This document shows positions 25,209 through 33,009 of a stretch of 38,997 bases of DNA, piece by piece. The notes beneath the pieces are model-generated. The model made no database searches and was not told the origin of the DNA. It saw only the letters and a program-made list of their open reading frames with translations. Within the stretch, counting starts at the first letter, position 1. Each line of letters starts with the position of its first letter. The stretch is from positions 1 through 38,997 of the forward strand of contig NZ_JAMJFX010000025.1 of NCBI RefSeq assembly GCF_023544865.1. Reading direction: 5' to 3'. The stretch is from Phaeovulum molybdatiresistens. Lineage in GTDB: Bacteria > Pseudomonadota > Alphaproteobacteria > Rhodobacterales > Rhodobacteraceae. Position numbers and translations under genes: made by a program.

Positions 25209-26122
25209 CAGAACCTCACACGCGGATCGAGAACGCTGTAAAGGAGGTCCACGATCAGGTTGATGACGACGAAGATGAGAGACAACAAAAACACACCGGC
25301 GATGATAACCGGGAAGTCGCGCTGGCTGACGGATTGCACTATCAGACGCCCGACTCCGGGCCAGCTGAACACTGTTTCCGTCACCACAGCACCGCCCAGC
25401 AGAAGGCCCAGGTTTATGCCCGCCACGGTGACGATGGGCAGCAGCGCATTGGGCAACATGTGCTGGAAGATCACCTGGAGCCGACCCTGCCCCTTCGCAT
25501 AGGCGGTCCGGACATAGTCCTGCCGCTGCTCGGTGGCGAGGGAGGCGTTGAACAGCCGCAAATAGAGCGCCAGTTCATACGACCCAAGCGTTAGCGCAGG
25601 CAGCACCAGATGTTGCCAGCTGCCCCGGCCAAGCGATGGCAGCCAGCCCAAGCCGACCGAAAACACCAGGATCATCAGCAGACCGAAAGAGAACACCGGG
25701 AATGCTTGACGGGCCAGCGCGATCCACATGATCGCCTCGCGCAGCCAGACCTTGCGCGTGATTCTCATGATCGTGCCCAGGATCAGCGCCAAGCCGATCC
25801 CGACCGCAAACGAGGTCAGCGCCAACTCCAGCGTGGCCGGGACCCGCTCTAGCACCAGCGACATCGCGGGCGAATTCTGCCGGATCGAATTGCCAAAGTC
25901 GCCCTGCAGCGCATTGCCTATGAATTCAAGATATTGCACCCAAATTGGCCGGTTCAGACCCATCGCGTCGCGGATGGCGGCGATATCCTCTTGCGTGGCA
26001 TCCGCAGACAGCAGCAGCAGAGAGGGATCGCCTGACAGACGCACAAGGAAGAACGCCACGGTGACCACACCGAAAACCGTGAGGATGGACTGCAATATCC
26101 GCTTCGTGATGAAGTAAAGCAT
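25208..26122 (-). CDS. ABC importer permease, DppB type
   Basis: A 304-residue permease with about six helices and the DppB N-terminus (FGVVTVAFFLVRLSGDPSLL). The EAA loop reads LATEQRQDYVRTAYAKGQGR followed by LQVIFQHMLPNAL, and the C-terminal half has VTETVFSWPGVGRLIVQSV. First gene of the permease-permease-ATPase operon. It is transcribed divergently from the alcohol dehydrogenase gene, and the shared upstream region holds two copies of the CTGT-NN-ACAG palindrome. Confidence 0.93.
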   Translation of the reverse strand: MLYFITKRILQSILTVFGVVTVAFFLVRLSGDPSLLLLSADATQEDIAAIRDAMGLNRPIWVQYLEFIGNALQGDFGNSIRQNSPAMSLVLERVPATLELALTSFAVGIGLALILGTIMRITRKVWLREAIMWIALARQAFPVFSFGLLMILVFSVGLGWLPSLGRGSWQHLVLPALTLGSYELALYLRLFNASLATEQRQDYVRTAYAKGQGRLQVIFQHMLPNALLPIVTVAGINLGLLLGGAVVTETVFSWPGVGRLIVQSVSQRDFPVIIAGVFLLSLIFVVINLIVDLLYSVLDPRVRF

Positions 26123-26213
26123 GTGGACCCTCGGTTAGGAAGGCGAAGCCGCCCGTTGATTGCACGGCCTTCTGTTCGGACCGGAACGTGTTGACGCTAC
26201 GGGGCATGGCGAC

Positions 26214-26227
26214 ATCTGTCAACAGTT
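26214..26227 (-). promoter_or_regulatory. operator palindrome overlapping the transporter promoter
   Basis: ATCTGT-CA-ACAGTT. Read on the minus strand it includes TTGACA as -35 (26222-26217), followed by a 17-bp spacer and TAGCGT as a weak -10. A protein bound here would block the promoter of the permease operon, about 90 bp before its start codon. Confidence 0.7.
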
Positions 26228-26278
26228 TGCACTAAAAGATCGTTCTTGTCCTCAGCCACATCGACCGCGCGCTGCAAA

Positions 26279-26292
26279 ATCTGTTGACAGAT
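26279..26292 (+). promoter_or_regulatory. operator palindrome overlapping the alcohol dehydrogenase promoter
   Basis: ATCTGT-TG-ACAGAT, perfect 6-bp arms. It contains TTGACA (26284-26289), a perfect -35 box for the plus strand; a -10 in the region 26303-26312 is weak. It lies 52 bp before the ATG of the dehydrogenase gene. It is the best-conserved copy of the motif. Confidence 0.72.
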
Positions 26293-26344
26293 GACTGTTG
26301 CCTAGCGAATGTCCAGCATCACCACGCAAGGATCGGATCACGAA

Positions 26345-27433
26345 ATGAAAGCTGCAGTCATTTGGCAAGCCGGGCAAGAGATGACGTTTGAGAACGTCAG
26401 CATCAACAAGCCGGGCCCCCGCGAGGTGCTGATTCGGACCGCCTATGCCGGCGTCTGCCATTCGGACCTTCACTTTGCCGACGGAACCTATCCCTACCCC
26501 GTGCCCTTTGTGCCTGGCCACGAATCCGCCGGGGTCGTCGAGCAGGTCGGTTCGGAAGTCACCCACGTAAAGCCGGGCGACCATGTCGTCACCTGCCTAT
26601 CGGTGTTCTGCGGCTGCTGCCCGCAATGCACCACCGGCCACCCAAACCTGTGCGAAGACACCTCGGTCAAGCTTGCACCGGGCGTCGCGCGCCGCCTGAC
26701 GCTGGAAGACGGCTCCCTTCTGCATCAGTTCTCAAACCTGTCATCCTTCGCCGAGCAGATGCTGGTGCATGAAAACGCCGTGGTGAAGATCGACAAGGAT
26801 CTGCCGCTGGACCGTGCCGCTCTGGTGGGCTGTGGTGTTTTGACGGGCTTTGGCGCCGTGACCAATGCCGCGCAAGTGGAACCGGGTTCGACCGTGGTTG
26901 TGATCGGCTGCGGCGGTGTAGGTCTATCGGCGGTCTCGGGCGCGGCGCTGACCGGCGCGGGCCGGATCATCGCGGTCGACATGCTCGACACCAAACTGGA
27001 CCTGGCCAAGAAACTAGGCGCGACCGACGTCATCAACGCCAAGGACACCGACCCGGTGGCCAGCGTGATGGAGATGACCAAGGGCGGCGCGCATTACACC
27101 TTCGAGGCGCTTGGCATGAAGCGCACCGCGACGCAGGCCTTCGACATGCTGCGTCCCGGCGGCACCGCCACGCTGATCGGCATGTTCAAACCCGGCGAGA
27201 AACTGGAGTTCGAGGGCTCTATGTTCATCAAAGACCGCAAAATCCGCGGCTCGTCCATGGGCTCGAACCGGTTTCGCGTCGATATTCCGAACATCCTAAA
27301 TTACTATCGGCAGGGCCGTATGGAACTGGATCACCTGATCTCCAGCCATATCCCGCTGACACAACTCAACGAGGCGTTCGCAAACCTGCGGACTGGCGGC
27401 ACCGTCCGTCAGGTCGTCGATTTCTCGCTGTGA
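26345..27433 (+). CDS. zinc-dependent alcohol dehydrogenase (MDR superfamily, class III-like)
   Basis: A 362-residue NAD-dependent medium-chain dehydrogenase. Catalytic zinc ligands are C38 (GVCHSD) and H59-E60 (PGHESAG). The structural zinc site is the Cys cluster FCGCCPQCTTGHPNLC (C89, C92, C95, C103). The Rossmann motif is VIGCGGVGLSAVSGAA. It would oxidise a primary alcohol to an aldehyde, which the aldehyde dehydrogenase encoded 10 bp downstream turns into an acid. The start at 26345 (MKAAVIW) is typical of the family; an ATG at 26309 would add 12 unusual residues. Confidence 0.92.
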   Translation: MKAAVIWQAGQEMTFENVSINKPGPREVLIRTAYAGVCHSDLHFADGTYPYPVPFVPGHESAGVVEQVGSEVTHVKPGDHVVTCLSVFCGCCPQCTTGHPNLCEDTSVKLAPGVARRLTLEDGSLLHQFSNLSSFAEQMLVHENAVVKIDKDLPLDRAALVGCGVLTGFGAVTNAAQVEPGSTVVVIGCGGVGLSAVSGAALTGAGRIIAVDMLDTKLDLAKKLGATDVINAKDTDPVASVMEMTKGGAHYTFEALGMKRTATQAFDMLRPGGTATLIGMFKPGEKLEFEGSMFIKDRKIRGSSMGSNRFRVDIPNILNYYRQGRMELDHLISSHIPLTQLNEAFANLRTGGTVRQVVDFSL

Positions 27434-27443
27434 GGGCCGTAGA

Positions 27444-28940
27444 ATGACTGATCTTCCGCAAAACCTGCCGGCCGAGGCAACCGCTTGGCTGGCCCGCAAG
27501 CAGGGCATGTTCATCAACGGCGAACTGGTCCAAGCCGAAGCGGGCGAGACCGCCGCGATCCAAGACCCCGGCCGTGACGTGACCCTGACCGAGGTGCCCA
27601 AGGGCACTGCCACCGATGTGGACCGCGCGGTGGCTGCGGCTCGGGCCGCTTTTGAAACCGGGCCATGGCGGCGGATGAAGCCCAACGAACGCTCAAAGCT
27701 GATTTGGCGGCTGGCCGAGGCGCTGGAAGCCCGCATCGAGATGATCGCGCATATCGAGTCGCTCAACGTCGGCTTGCCGATTGCGGCGGCGCGGATGGGT
27801 GCCGTGGGCTCGTCAGCGGACCTTCTGCGCTATTCGGCGGGCTGGGCCACCAAGCTGACCGGCGAAACGATCCCGGTATCCTCACCCGGAGAATGGCACG
27901 CCTACACGCTGCGCGAACCCGTGGGCGTGGTCGGCCAGATCGTCCCGTGGAACGGGCCGCTGATGATGGCGGTCTGGAAACTCGCGCCAGCGCTGGCGGC
28001 GGGCTGCACGGTGGTTCTAAAACCCGCTGACCTGACACCCCTGACCGCGATCATCTTGGCTGAGTTGTGCGTCGAGGTGGGTATTCCACCGGGCGTGCTG
28101 AACGTTGTGACGGGCGGCGCCGATGTGGGTGCGGCGATGGCCTCGCATCCGGGCATCGACAAGATCGCCTTCACCGGGTCGACCCAGGTTGGTCGCGCGA
28201 TCGCGCGTGCGGCAGCGGAATCGAACCTCAAACGGGTGTCGCTGGAACTAGGCGGCAAAAGCCCAGTCATCATCTTCCCCGATGCCGATCTCGAACAGGC
28301 GATCATCGGGGCTGGCGTGGCGATCTTTTCCAACGCCGGGCAGATCTGCACCTCCGGTTCGCGGCTGTATGTCCATGCCGACGTCTATGACCGTGTCGTC
28401 GCCGGCGTGGCCGATTATGCGCGCAGCCTCAAGGTCGGCTATGGCCTGACCGAGGGCAGCCAGATGGGGCCGTTGATCTCGGCCGGGCATCTGGACCGCG
28501 TAGCCGGCATGACCGAACGCGGCATCACCGAGGGCGCCGAGGTGGTTGCCGGCGGCGCGCGGATCGAGGGCGCGGGGCACTTCTTCCAGCCGACCGTTCT
28601 GGCCTGCTCGCGGCCCAGCCTATCCGTCGCACGCGAGGAAATCTTCGGTCCGGTCCTGAGCGTGATGCGCTTCGAGAACGACGATCTGGACGCCATCGCC
28701 TCCGAGGCTAACAATTCGATCTACGGCTTGGCCGCCTCGATCTGGACGCGCGACCTGTCGCGCGCGCACCGGCTGGCAGCGCGGGTCCGGGCGGGAACGA
28801 TCGGCATCAACCGGCATTTCGTGGGCGACAGCGCTCTGCCCTTCGGCGGGTTCCGCCAATCGGGCTGGGGCCGCGAACGCGGCAAGGAAGTGTTCGAAAG
28901 CTACCTTGAAACCAAAGCCATTGCCGCGGCGCTGGCCTGA
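27444..28940 (+). CDS. NAD(P)-dependent aldehyde dehydrogenase
   Basis: A 498-residue ALDH-superfamily enzyme with all key parts: the PWN motif (VPWNGPLMMAVWKLAPAL), the nucleotide-binding FTGSTQVG, the general base E268 (SLELGGKSP) and the catalytic C302 (NAGQICTSGSRLYV). It oxidises an aldehyde to the carboxylic acid. It follows the alcohol dehydrogenase by 10 bp with GAGGG as ribosome site, so the two form one operon that ends at the hairpins after 28940. The acid would be a fitting substrate for the acyl-CoA ligase encoded convergently on the other side of those hairpins. Confidence 0.94.
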   Translation: MTDLPQNLPAEATAWLARKQGMFINGELVQAEAGETAAIQDPGRDVTLTEVPKGTATDVDRAVAAARAAFETGPWRRMKPNERSKLIWRLAEALEARIEMIAHIESLNVGLPIAAARMGAVGSSADLLRYSAGWATKLTGETIPVSSPGEWHAYTLREPVGVVGQIVPWNGPLMMAVWKLAPALAAGCTVVLKPADLTPLTAIILAELCVEVGIPPGVLNVVTGGADVGAAMASHPGIDKIAFTGSTQVGRAIARAAAESNLKRVSLELGGKSPVIIFPDADLEQAIIGAGVAIFSNAGQICTSGSRLYVHADVYDRVVAGVADYARSLKVGYGLTEGSQMGPLISAGHLDRVAGMTERGITEGAEVVAGGARIEGAGHFFQPTVLACSRPSLSVAREEIFGPVLSVMRFENDDLDAIASEANNSIYGLAASIWTRDLSRAHRLAARVRAGTIGINRHFVGDSALPFGGFRQSGWGRERGKEVFESYLETKAIAAALA

Positions 28941-28947
28941 ACATCTT

Positions 28948-28967
28948 CCCCAGCCTTCGGGCCGGGG
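28948..28967 (+). terminator. terminator after the aldehyde dehydrogenase gene
   Basis: CCCCAGCC, loop TTCG, GGCCGGGG (one mismatch), followed by ATTTTG. This small tetraloop hairpin acts on the plus-strand operon. Confidence 0.65.
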
Positions 28968-28987
28968 ATTTTGCCCACGACAAATGC

Positions 28988-29014
28988 AAAGGCCCGCCAG
29001 TCTGGCGGGCCTTT
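28988..29014. terminator. bidirectional terminator between converging operons
   Basis: Perfect 12-bp stem (AAAGGCCCGCCA and TGGCGGGCCTTT) with a 3-nt loop. A-run and T-run lie on both sides, so it can stop transcripts from both the aldehyde dehydrogenase and the ligase gene. Confidence 0.88.
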
Positions 29015-29036
29015 CACATGTCGAACGTCAACGAGA

Positions 29037-30410
29037 TCAGCGCGTCTGGCGCTGATCGACGATGCGGCGCGGTTTGGCCATGGTGATCGGATCATAGATC
29101 TCGCTGCGGTCCACTATCTCGACTTCAGCACGCATATTGGTCAGCGCACGGACCTCAGCCACCACACGTTCCGCCAGATCGTGATGCGCCGCCTGACCCG
29201 GCGCGATACGGATGATGAAGCGATCCATCGAGAACGGATCGGCGGGATCTTCCGAGGCGATAACGATCTGGTATTCATCCAGATGCGGCATCTTGTCGAG
29301 TTCCCCCTTGAGGTTGCCAAGATTGACCAGAACGCCACGGATTTTGATGACATCGCCGGTGCGCATCGTGTTCGACGAGAGCCGCGGCGCGGACCGACCG
29401 CAATGCGGGCAAACCGAATGGTCCATAGAGCCCAGATCACCTACCTTATAGCGTAGGAACACCGTGCCCCGACGGTTCAGGTGCGAGAACGCCAGCATCC
29501 CTTGTTCGCCGTCTGGCAGGCGCTTGCCTGTATCTTCGTTGATGATCTCGTGGAACAGCTGATCGGGGAAGCCCGAATGGAAGCCCGAGCCTTCGCAGCA
29601 TTCGATCATGGTGCCGCCCTGCTCAGTTGAGCCGTAGCGGTTCACTACCAGCGTATCGGCGGCGCCCAGCTGGCGCATGCGCTGGCGGAAATCCTCGCGC
29701 ATTGCAGGCGAGGACGCCTCGCCCGTGGTCATGATCATGCGCAGAGCGGTGAAATCGGCGCCCATCTCGATGGCGCGGATCATCACTCGACGGACGAATC
29801 CCGCCACGCCCCACAACACCGTCGCTCGGTGCCGCGCGATGGTTTCGACAGCGCTGTCCAAACTGCGGTTGATCGGGAACATCACATCGGATCGACCCGT
29901 ATGGGCATACATGATCGTGGCGCCGACGGCGGCGATCTCGTCCACGGCGCGGGAATAAGCACCCAGCGGGAAGCTGGTCAACGGGAACAGGTTGCAGACG
30001 CGATCGGTAGATTTCAGCCCGATCAGATCCTGGCGTTCCTGGAAGCCGAAGGTATAGGCGGCCTGGTCATGCGAGGTAACATAGATCGGCGCGGGTCGGC
30101 CCGTCGTGGTGCCCGTCGTATAGATGACCTTGGTCAGCAGGCCCTCGTGCAAGGGTAGACCCTCGGGTCGCAGGCGGAAGGCTTCAGGATCGGCGAGAAA
30201 ATCGTATTTCGAGGAGGGCGGAAGAATCTCCAAATCGTCAACCGACTGGATATGCCGCGGTTCGATTCCCTCGCGCCGCATCAGCGCGCTGTAATAGGGG
30301 CTGTGTTCGTAGCATAGGGCGACCTGCTGCGAGATCAGCCGGTTCTGAAGGTTGCGCAGCGCGGCAGGCGACACACGCAGCAGATCGGGCAAAGTGAAAT
30401 TTTGAATCAT
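29037..30410 (-). CDS. PaaK-like AMP-forming acyl/aryl-CoA ligase
   Basis: A 457-residue member of the adenylate-forming family, closest in pattern to phenylacetate-CoA ligase. The P-loop is YTTGTTTGRPAPIYVTS, the adenine-binding motif is NRYGSTEQGG, and the hinge is LRYKVGDLGSM with a following CPHCGR pair of cysteines. The C-terminal domain has RTGDVIKIRGVLVNLGNLKG. It would activate a carboxylic acid with ATP to an acyl-AMP and then to a CoA thioester. It lies downstream of the second binding-protein gene, separated by a hairpin. It is somewhat longer than classical PaaK (about 430). Confidence 0.88.
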   Translation of the reverse strand: MIQNFTLPDLLRVSPAALRNLQNRLISQQVALCYEHSPYYSALMRREGIEPRHIQSVDDLEILPPSSKYDFLADPEAFRLRPEGLPLHEGLLTKVIYTTGTTTGRPAPIYVTSHDQAAYTFGFQERQDLIGLKSTDRVCNLFPLTSFPLGAYSRAVDEIAAVGATIMYAHTGRSDVMFPINRSLDSAVETIARHRATVLWGVAGFVRRVMIRAIEMGADFTALRMIMTTGEASSPAMREDFRQRMRQLGAADTLVVNRYGSTEQGGTMIECCEGSGFHSGFPDQLFHEIINEDTGKRLPDGEQGMLAFSHLNRRGTVFLRYKVGDLGSMDHSVCPHCGRSAPRLSSNTMRTGDVIKIRGVLVNLGNLKGELDKMPHLDEYQIVIASEDPADPFSMDRFIIRIAPGQAAHHDLAERVVAEVRALTNMRAEVEIVDRSEIYDPITMAKPRRIVDQRQTR

Positions 30411-30438
30411 CGTTCAGGCCGCTAGAAGGAAAAGGAAG

Positions 30439-30460
30439 CGGCAGGGCCGTAGCCCTGCCG
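30439..30460 (-). terminator. hairpin between second binding-protein gene and ligase
   Basis: CGGCAGGGC, loop CGTA, GCCCTGCCG: a 9-bp perfect stem. On the minus strand only a weak T-rich tract follows (CTTCCTTTTCC), so partial read-through into the ligase gene is likely. This parallels the hairpin after the first binding-protein gene. Confidence 0.6.
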
Positions 30461-30468
30461 TGTGGGAC

Positions 30469-31971
30469 TTACTGGAAGTCGTAGAGGCGGATGAAGCCAT
30501 CCGGCCAGGGGTTATATTCGATCGAGGGCTGCATGCCGTAGGCCTGCATCTCGTCATACAGCGGCAGGTGCCAGCGGTTCGCATTCGAACGCTTGAAGGC
30601 GTCCGACAACATTTCTTGTTGCTTGGCCGGGTCTGCCTCGGCCTTTGCGGCGTTCACCAAGCGATCGATTTCCTCGTCGACCTCATAGGCGTGGGAACCC
30701 TTGGTAAACATCGTCGTCAGCACGGTTTCGGCATGATACTGTGAGGAACCGAAGGCGAAGAAATAGGCGCTATCCACCTTAGCTTGCAGCCATACCGGGA
30801 AGAACGCTGTAAACTCCATCGGCTTCAGCTCGACCTTCAGACCCACTTCGGTCATGTATCCCGCGATTGCCTGAACCACCTCGTTCGCCATGGCGATATT
30901 GTTGGAGGGATACTGGATCGAGATCGTCTCGCCCTTGTAGCCGGCCTCTGCCACCAGCTGTTTGGCCTTTTCCGGGTCGAAGGCGGTCGGGGTCAAGGTC
31001 GGGTCATAACCGATGTTCATCGGCGGGACGAGAATGCCTGTGGGCTTGCCCAGGCCACGCAGAAGCTGCTCGGCAATTGCGTTACGGTTGATAGAAACGT
31101 CGATCGCCTCACGGATCTTGGGATCGTTCAGCGGCGCGACGGTGGAATTGAAAGCCAGGAAGATCGTCCGGAAGCCCTGCGCCACGCCTGTCTTGACTTT
31201 GTCCGACCGCTCCAGCTGCGCCAGCAGCGACGGCGGCAGCGAGGGAACCAGATCTACTTCGCCCGACAGTAGCGCGGTGGCGCGGCTGGCTTCGGCGGGA
31301 ATTGGGCGGAAGGTCGCGGTCTTGATCGCGGGGGCGCCACGCCAGTAATCGGGATTTGCCTCCAGAACGAAGCGGTCGTCCTTGACCCATTCCACTAGCT
31401 TATAGGGTCCGGTGCCGACCGGCTTGGTGGCATAACCATCGTCGCCCACCTTGTCGTGGTAGTCGCGCGACATGATGTTTACGTAAGAAATCTGACGGAA
31501 GAACAGCGAATAAGGCTGGATCAGCGTGAAGCGCACGGTGAGGTCATCGACGGCCTCGACCTTTTCGACCAGCCGGACATAGGTGCGCAGCGGGGTCTTT
31601 TCATCGGCCAGCACACGCTCGATCGTGAACACGACGTCATCGGCGGTGAACTCGCTGCCATCATGGAACTTGACGCCGGGACGTAGCTTGAAGGTCCAGG
31701 TCTTCAGGTCTTCCGAAGATTCCCAGCTCTCTGCCAGACGGCCACGCATCTGGCCGTCACGCTGCAGCTCGGTCAGCGCATCGTAGACGTTCAGGCGATA
31801 GTTGAAACCCAGCGGCGAGGTGTCCTTGCTCGGGTCAAGGCCCGGAAGGTCGCCCGGCAAGGCAACGGTCAGCTTTTCAGGGGCTGCCATGGCGGCACCT
31901 GCGCCCCCCAGCAGCAGCGCGGCGACGGCGACGTTCCGCAGGGCGCCAAGCGTTGTCGATATGTAACTCAT
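30469..31971 (-). CDS. periplasmic substrate-binding protein of a peptide/opine-type ABC importer (SBP_bac_5), second copy
   Basis: A 500-residue paralogue of the protein encoded at 20507-22006. Shared blocks include SPLGFNYRLNVYDALT, WTFKLRPGVKFHDGSEFTAD, ATFRPIPAEASRATALLSGE and a C-terminus ending WPDGFIRLYDFQ. The signal peptide runs LRNVAVAALLLGGAGAAMA, with cleavage likely before APEKL. I chose the ATG at 31971: GGAGG lies nine bases upstream, while the next ATG at 31977 is only three bases from it. No permease or ATPase genes adjoin it, so it probably feeds the importer encoded at 22300-26122, with different substrate affinity or range. Confidence 0.93.
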   Translation of the reverse strand: MSYISTTLGALRNVAVAALLLGGAGAAMAAPEKLTVALPGDLPGLDPSKDTSPLGFNYRLNVYDALTELQRDGQMRGRLAESWESSEDLKTWTFKLRPGVKFHDGSEFTADDVVFTIERVLADEKTPLRTYVRLVEKVEAVDDLTVRFTLIQPYSLFFRQISYVNIMSRDYHDKVGDDGYATKPVGTGPYKLVEWVKDDRFVLEANPDYWRGAPAIKTATFRPIPAEASRATALLSGEVDLVPSLPPSLLAQLERSDKVKTGVAQGFRTIFLAFNSTVAPLNDPKIREAIDVSINRNAIAEQLLRGLGKPTGILVPPMNIGYDPTLTPTAFDPEKAKQLVAEAGYKGETISIQYPSNNIAMANEVVQAIAGYMTEVGLKVELKPMEFTAFFPVWLQAKVDSAYFFAFGSSQYHAETVLTTMFTKGSHAYEVDEEIDRLVNAAKAEADPAKQQEMLSDAFKRSNANRWHLPLYDEMQAYGMQPSIEYNPWPDGFIRLYDFQ

Positions 31972-32013
31972 TTTCATGGACCTCCACTGTGACGTGCGCA
32001 AATGGCTCCCACC

Positions 32014-32027
32014 ATCTGTCAGCAGAT
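32014..32027. promoter_or_regulatory. operator palindrome near the start of the second binding-protein transcript
   Basis: ATCTGT-CA-GCAGAT (one mismatch in the core). It lies where transcription from the minus-strand promoter TTTACA (32064-32059), 17 bp, TAGGAT (32041-32036) would begin. Confidence 0.62.
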
Positions 32028-32055
32028 CAAAAATTATCCTAGACAGGGGTCTGAT

Positions 32056-32069
32056 AACTGTAAACAGTT
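32056..32069 (-). promoter_or_regulatory. operator palindrome overlapping the -35 of the second binding-protein promoter
   Basis: AACTGT-AA-ACAGTT, perfect 6-bp arms. It contains TTTACA on the minus strand, 17 bp from TAGGAT. It is also about 47 bp from the bicupin start on the plus strand and could control both genes. Confidence 0.72.
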
Positions 32070-32075
32070 TTCTTT

Positions 32076-32090
32076 GAGCGAATTTCGCTC
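32076..32090. promoter_or_regulatory. second, different palindrome in the same divergent region
   Basis: GAGCGAA-T-TTCGCTC, 7-bp perfect arms around one base. It lies between two CTGT-NN-ACAG sites and is unrelated in sequence, so it may bind another protein or form a stem in the bicupin leader. Confidence 0.45.
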
Positions 32091-32093
32091 ATA

Positions 32094-32107
32094 AACTGTC
32101 GACAAGG
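32094..32107 (+). promoter_or_regulatory. operator half-palindrome at the bicupin ribosome site
   Basis: AACTGT-CG-ACAAGG: left arm perfect, right arm ACA plus mismatches. It overlaps the AAGGGA ribosome site of the bicupin gene. Confidence 0.5.
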
Positions 32108-32115
32108 GACTGACC

Positions 32116-32940
32116 ATGCGTGAACATATCGATTTCATTCAATCCCAAGTTCTGCCCTGGTTGGACGGAGCGGAAATAGGCCTGCCCAACGCAACTTTCA
32201 GACTTCTCAGCCGCGAGGACGCGGGGCCAGATATCAGCGTCCTGCTGCGCATTCCTGAAGGCAGCAAGCAGGATCTGGTCGCCCAGGGCACAGACACCGA
32301 GGTCTATGTGCTTGAAGGGCGCGCGACCCTCAACGATGATGAGTTCGGGCCGCATGACTATGCGTTCTTCGCCAATGGCACCCCATCGGTGCGACTGATC
32401 GCTCAGACGGAAACAGTTCTGCTACTGTTTCGCTCGGCCTCTCAGGCCACTGCGGACACATCCGCCGAAGCTGTCGCTGCCCGCACAGTGGCGCGGATAC
32501 CACTGGCAGATGCCGATTGGGACGGGGACTTCCAGCGCTTTGGCTTGGAAAGCATGCGGTCGGGCGCGCGGATGAAGGTCCTGCGGCTGGACCCGGCGGA
32601 TGGCAACACCACTTATATCACCTCGACCTTTGCTTTCCGGCGCGGGTCGCGCGCGGAACGCCACCCGATTGCGCAAGAATTCTACATGCTGGCAGGGGAA
32701 CTGGCAGGCCCCTTGGGCATCATGCAGGCGGGCGCCTATTGCTATCGCCCTGCGATGGCTATTCACGGCCCCTACGGGTCCTACACTGGGGCGCTTATCC
32801 TGTTCCGCTCGCAAGGCGGCGAGCAAGCGACTTACTGGGAGGACACCGATCCCTTCAGCTACAACCCGCCCTTCCGACCGATTCTGCCCGACCGTCTGGC
32901 GGCCTTGTCGCGCCCCGGACCGCGCCCCCGAGCGTGGTAG
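32116..32940 (+). CDS. bicupin protein
   Basis: A 274-residue protein with two cupin units. The first covers about residues 25-115, including TDTEVYVLEGRATLNDDEFG then PHDYAFFANGTPS. The second covers about 145-245, including RHPIAQEFYMLAGELAGPLG, GAYCYRPAMAIHGPYGSYTG and ALILFRS. The second unit resembles the ChrR-type cupin with 'H-x-EEF-x-L-x-G' and 'PPxxxHGP' patterns. Function could be a small-molecule dioxygenase, an isomerase or a sensor; sequence alone does not decide. ATG after AAGGGA. It is the first gene of a plus-strand unit and is followed by the amidohydrolase gene, which has its own operator. Confidence 0.78.
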   Translation: MREHIDFIQSQVLPWLDGAEIGLPNATFRLLSREDAGPDISVLLRIPEGSKQDLVAQGTDTEVYVLEGRATLNDDEFGPHDYAFFANGTPSVRLIAQTETVLLLFRSASQATADTSAEAVAARTVARIPLADADWDGDFQRFGLESMRSGARMKVLRLDPADGNTTYITSTFAFRRGSRAERHPIAQEFYMLAGELAGPLGIMQAGAYCYRPAMAIHGPYGSYTGALILFRSQGGEQATYWEDTDPFSYNPPFRPILPDRLAALSRPGPRPRAW

Positions 32941-32947
32941 ATTTGCA

Positions 32948-32961
32948 AACTGTTGACAGAT
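32948..32961 (+). promoter_or_regulatory. operator palindrome before the amidohydrolase gene
   Basis: AACTGT-TG-ACAGAT, perfect match to the consensus. It contains TTGACA (32953-32958), and TATCAT (32974-32979) follows at a short 15-bp spacer. It lies seven bases after the bicupin stop, showing that the next gene has its own regulated promoter. Confidence 0.72.
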
Positions 32962-33009
32962 AGCGATTCATGCTATCATTTACCTCATATCCCAGAAGAT
33001 AGGTTAGCT

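Noticed and set aside
32076..32090. GAGCGAA-T-TTCGCTC as another copy of the regulon operator
   Set aside because: It shares no core with CTGT-NN-ACAG, so it is listed as a separate palindrome.
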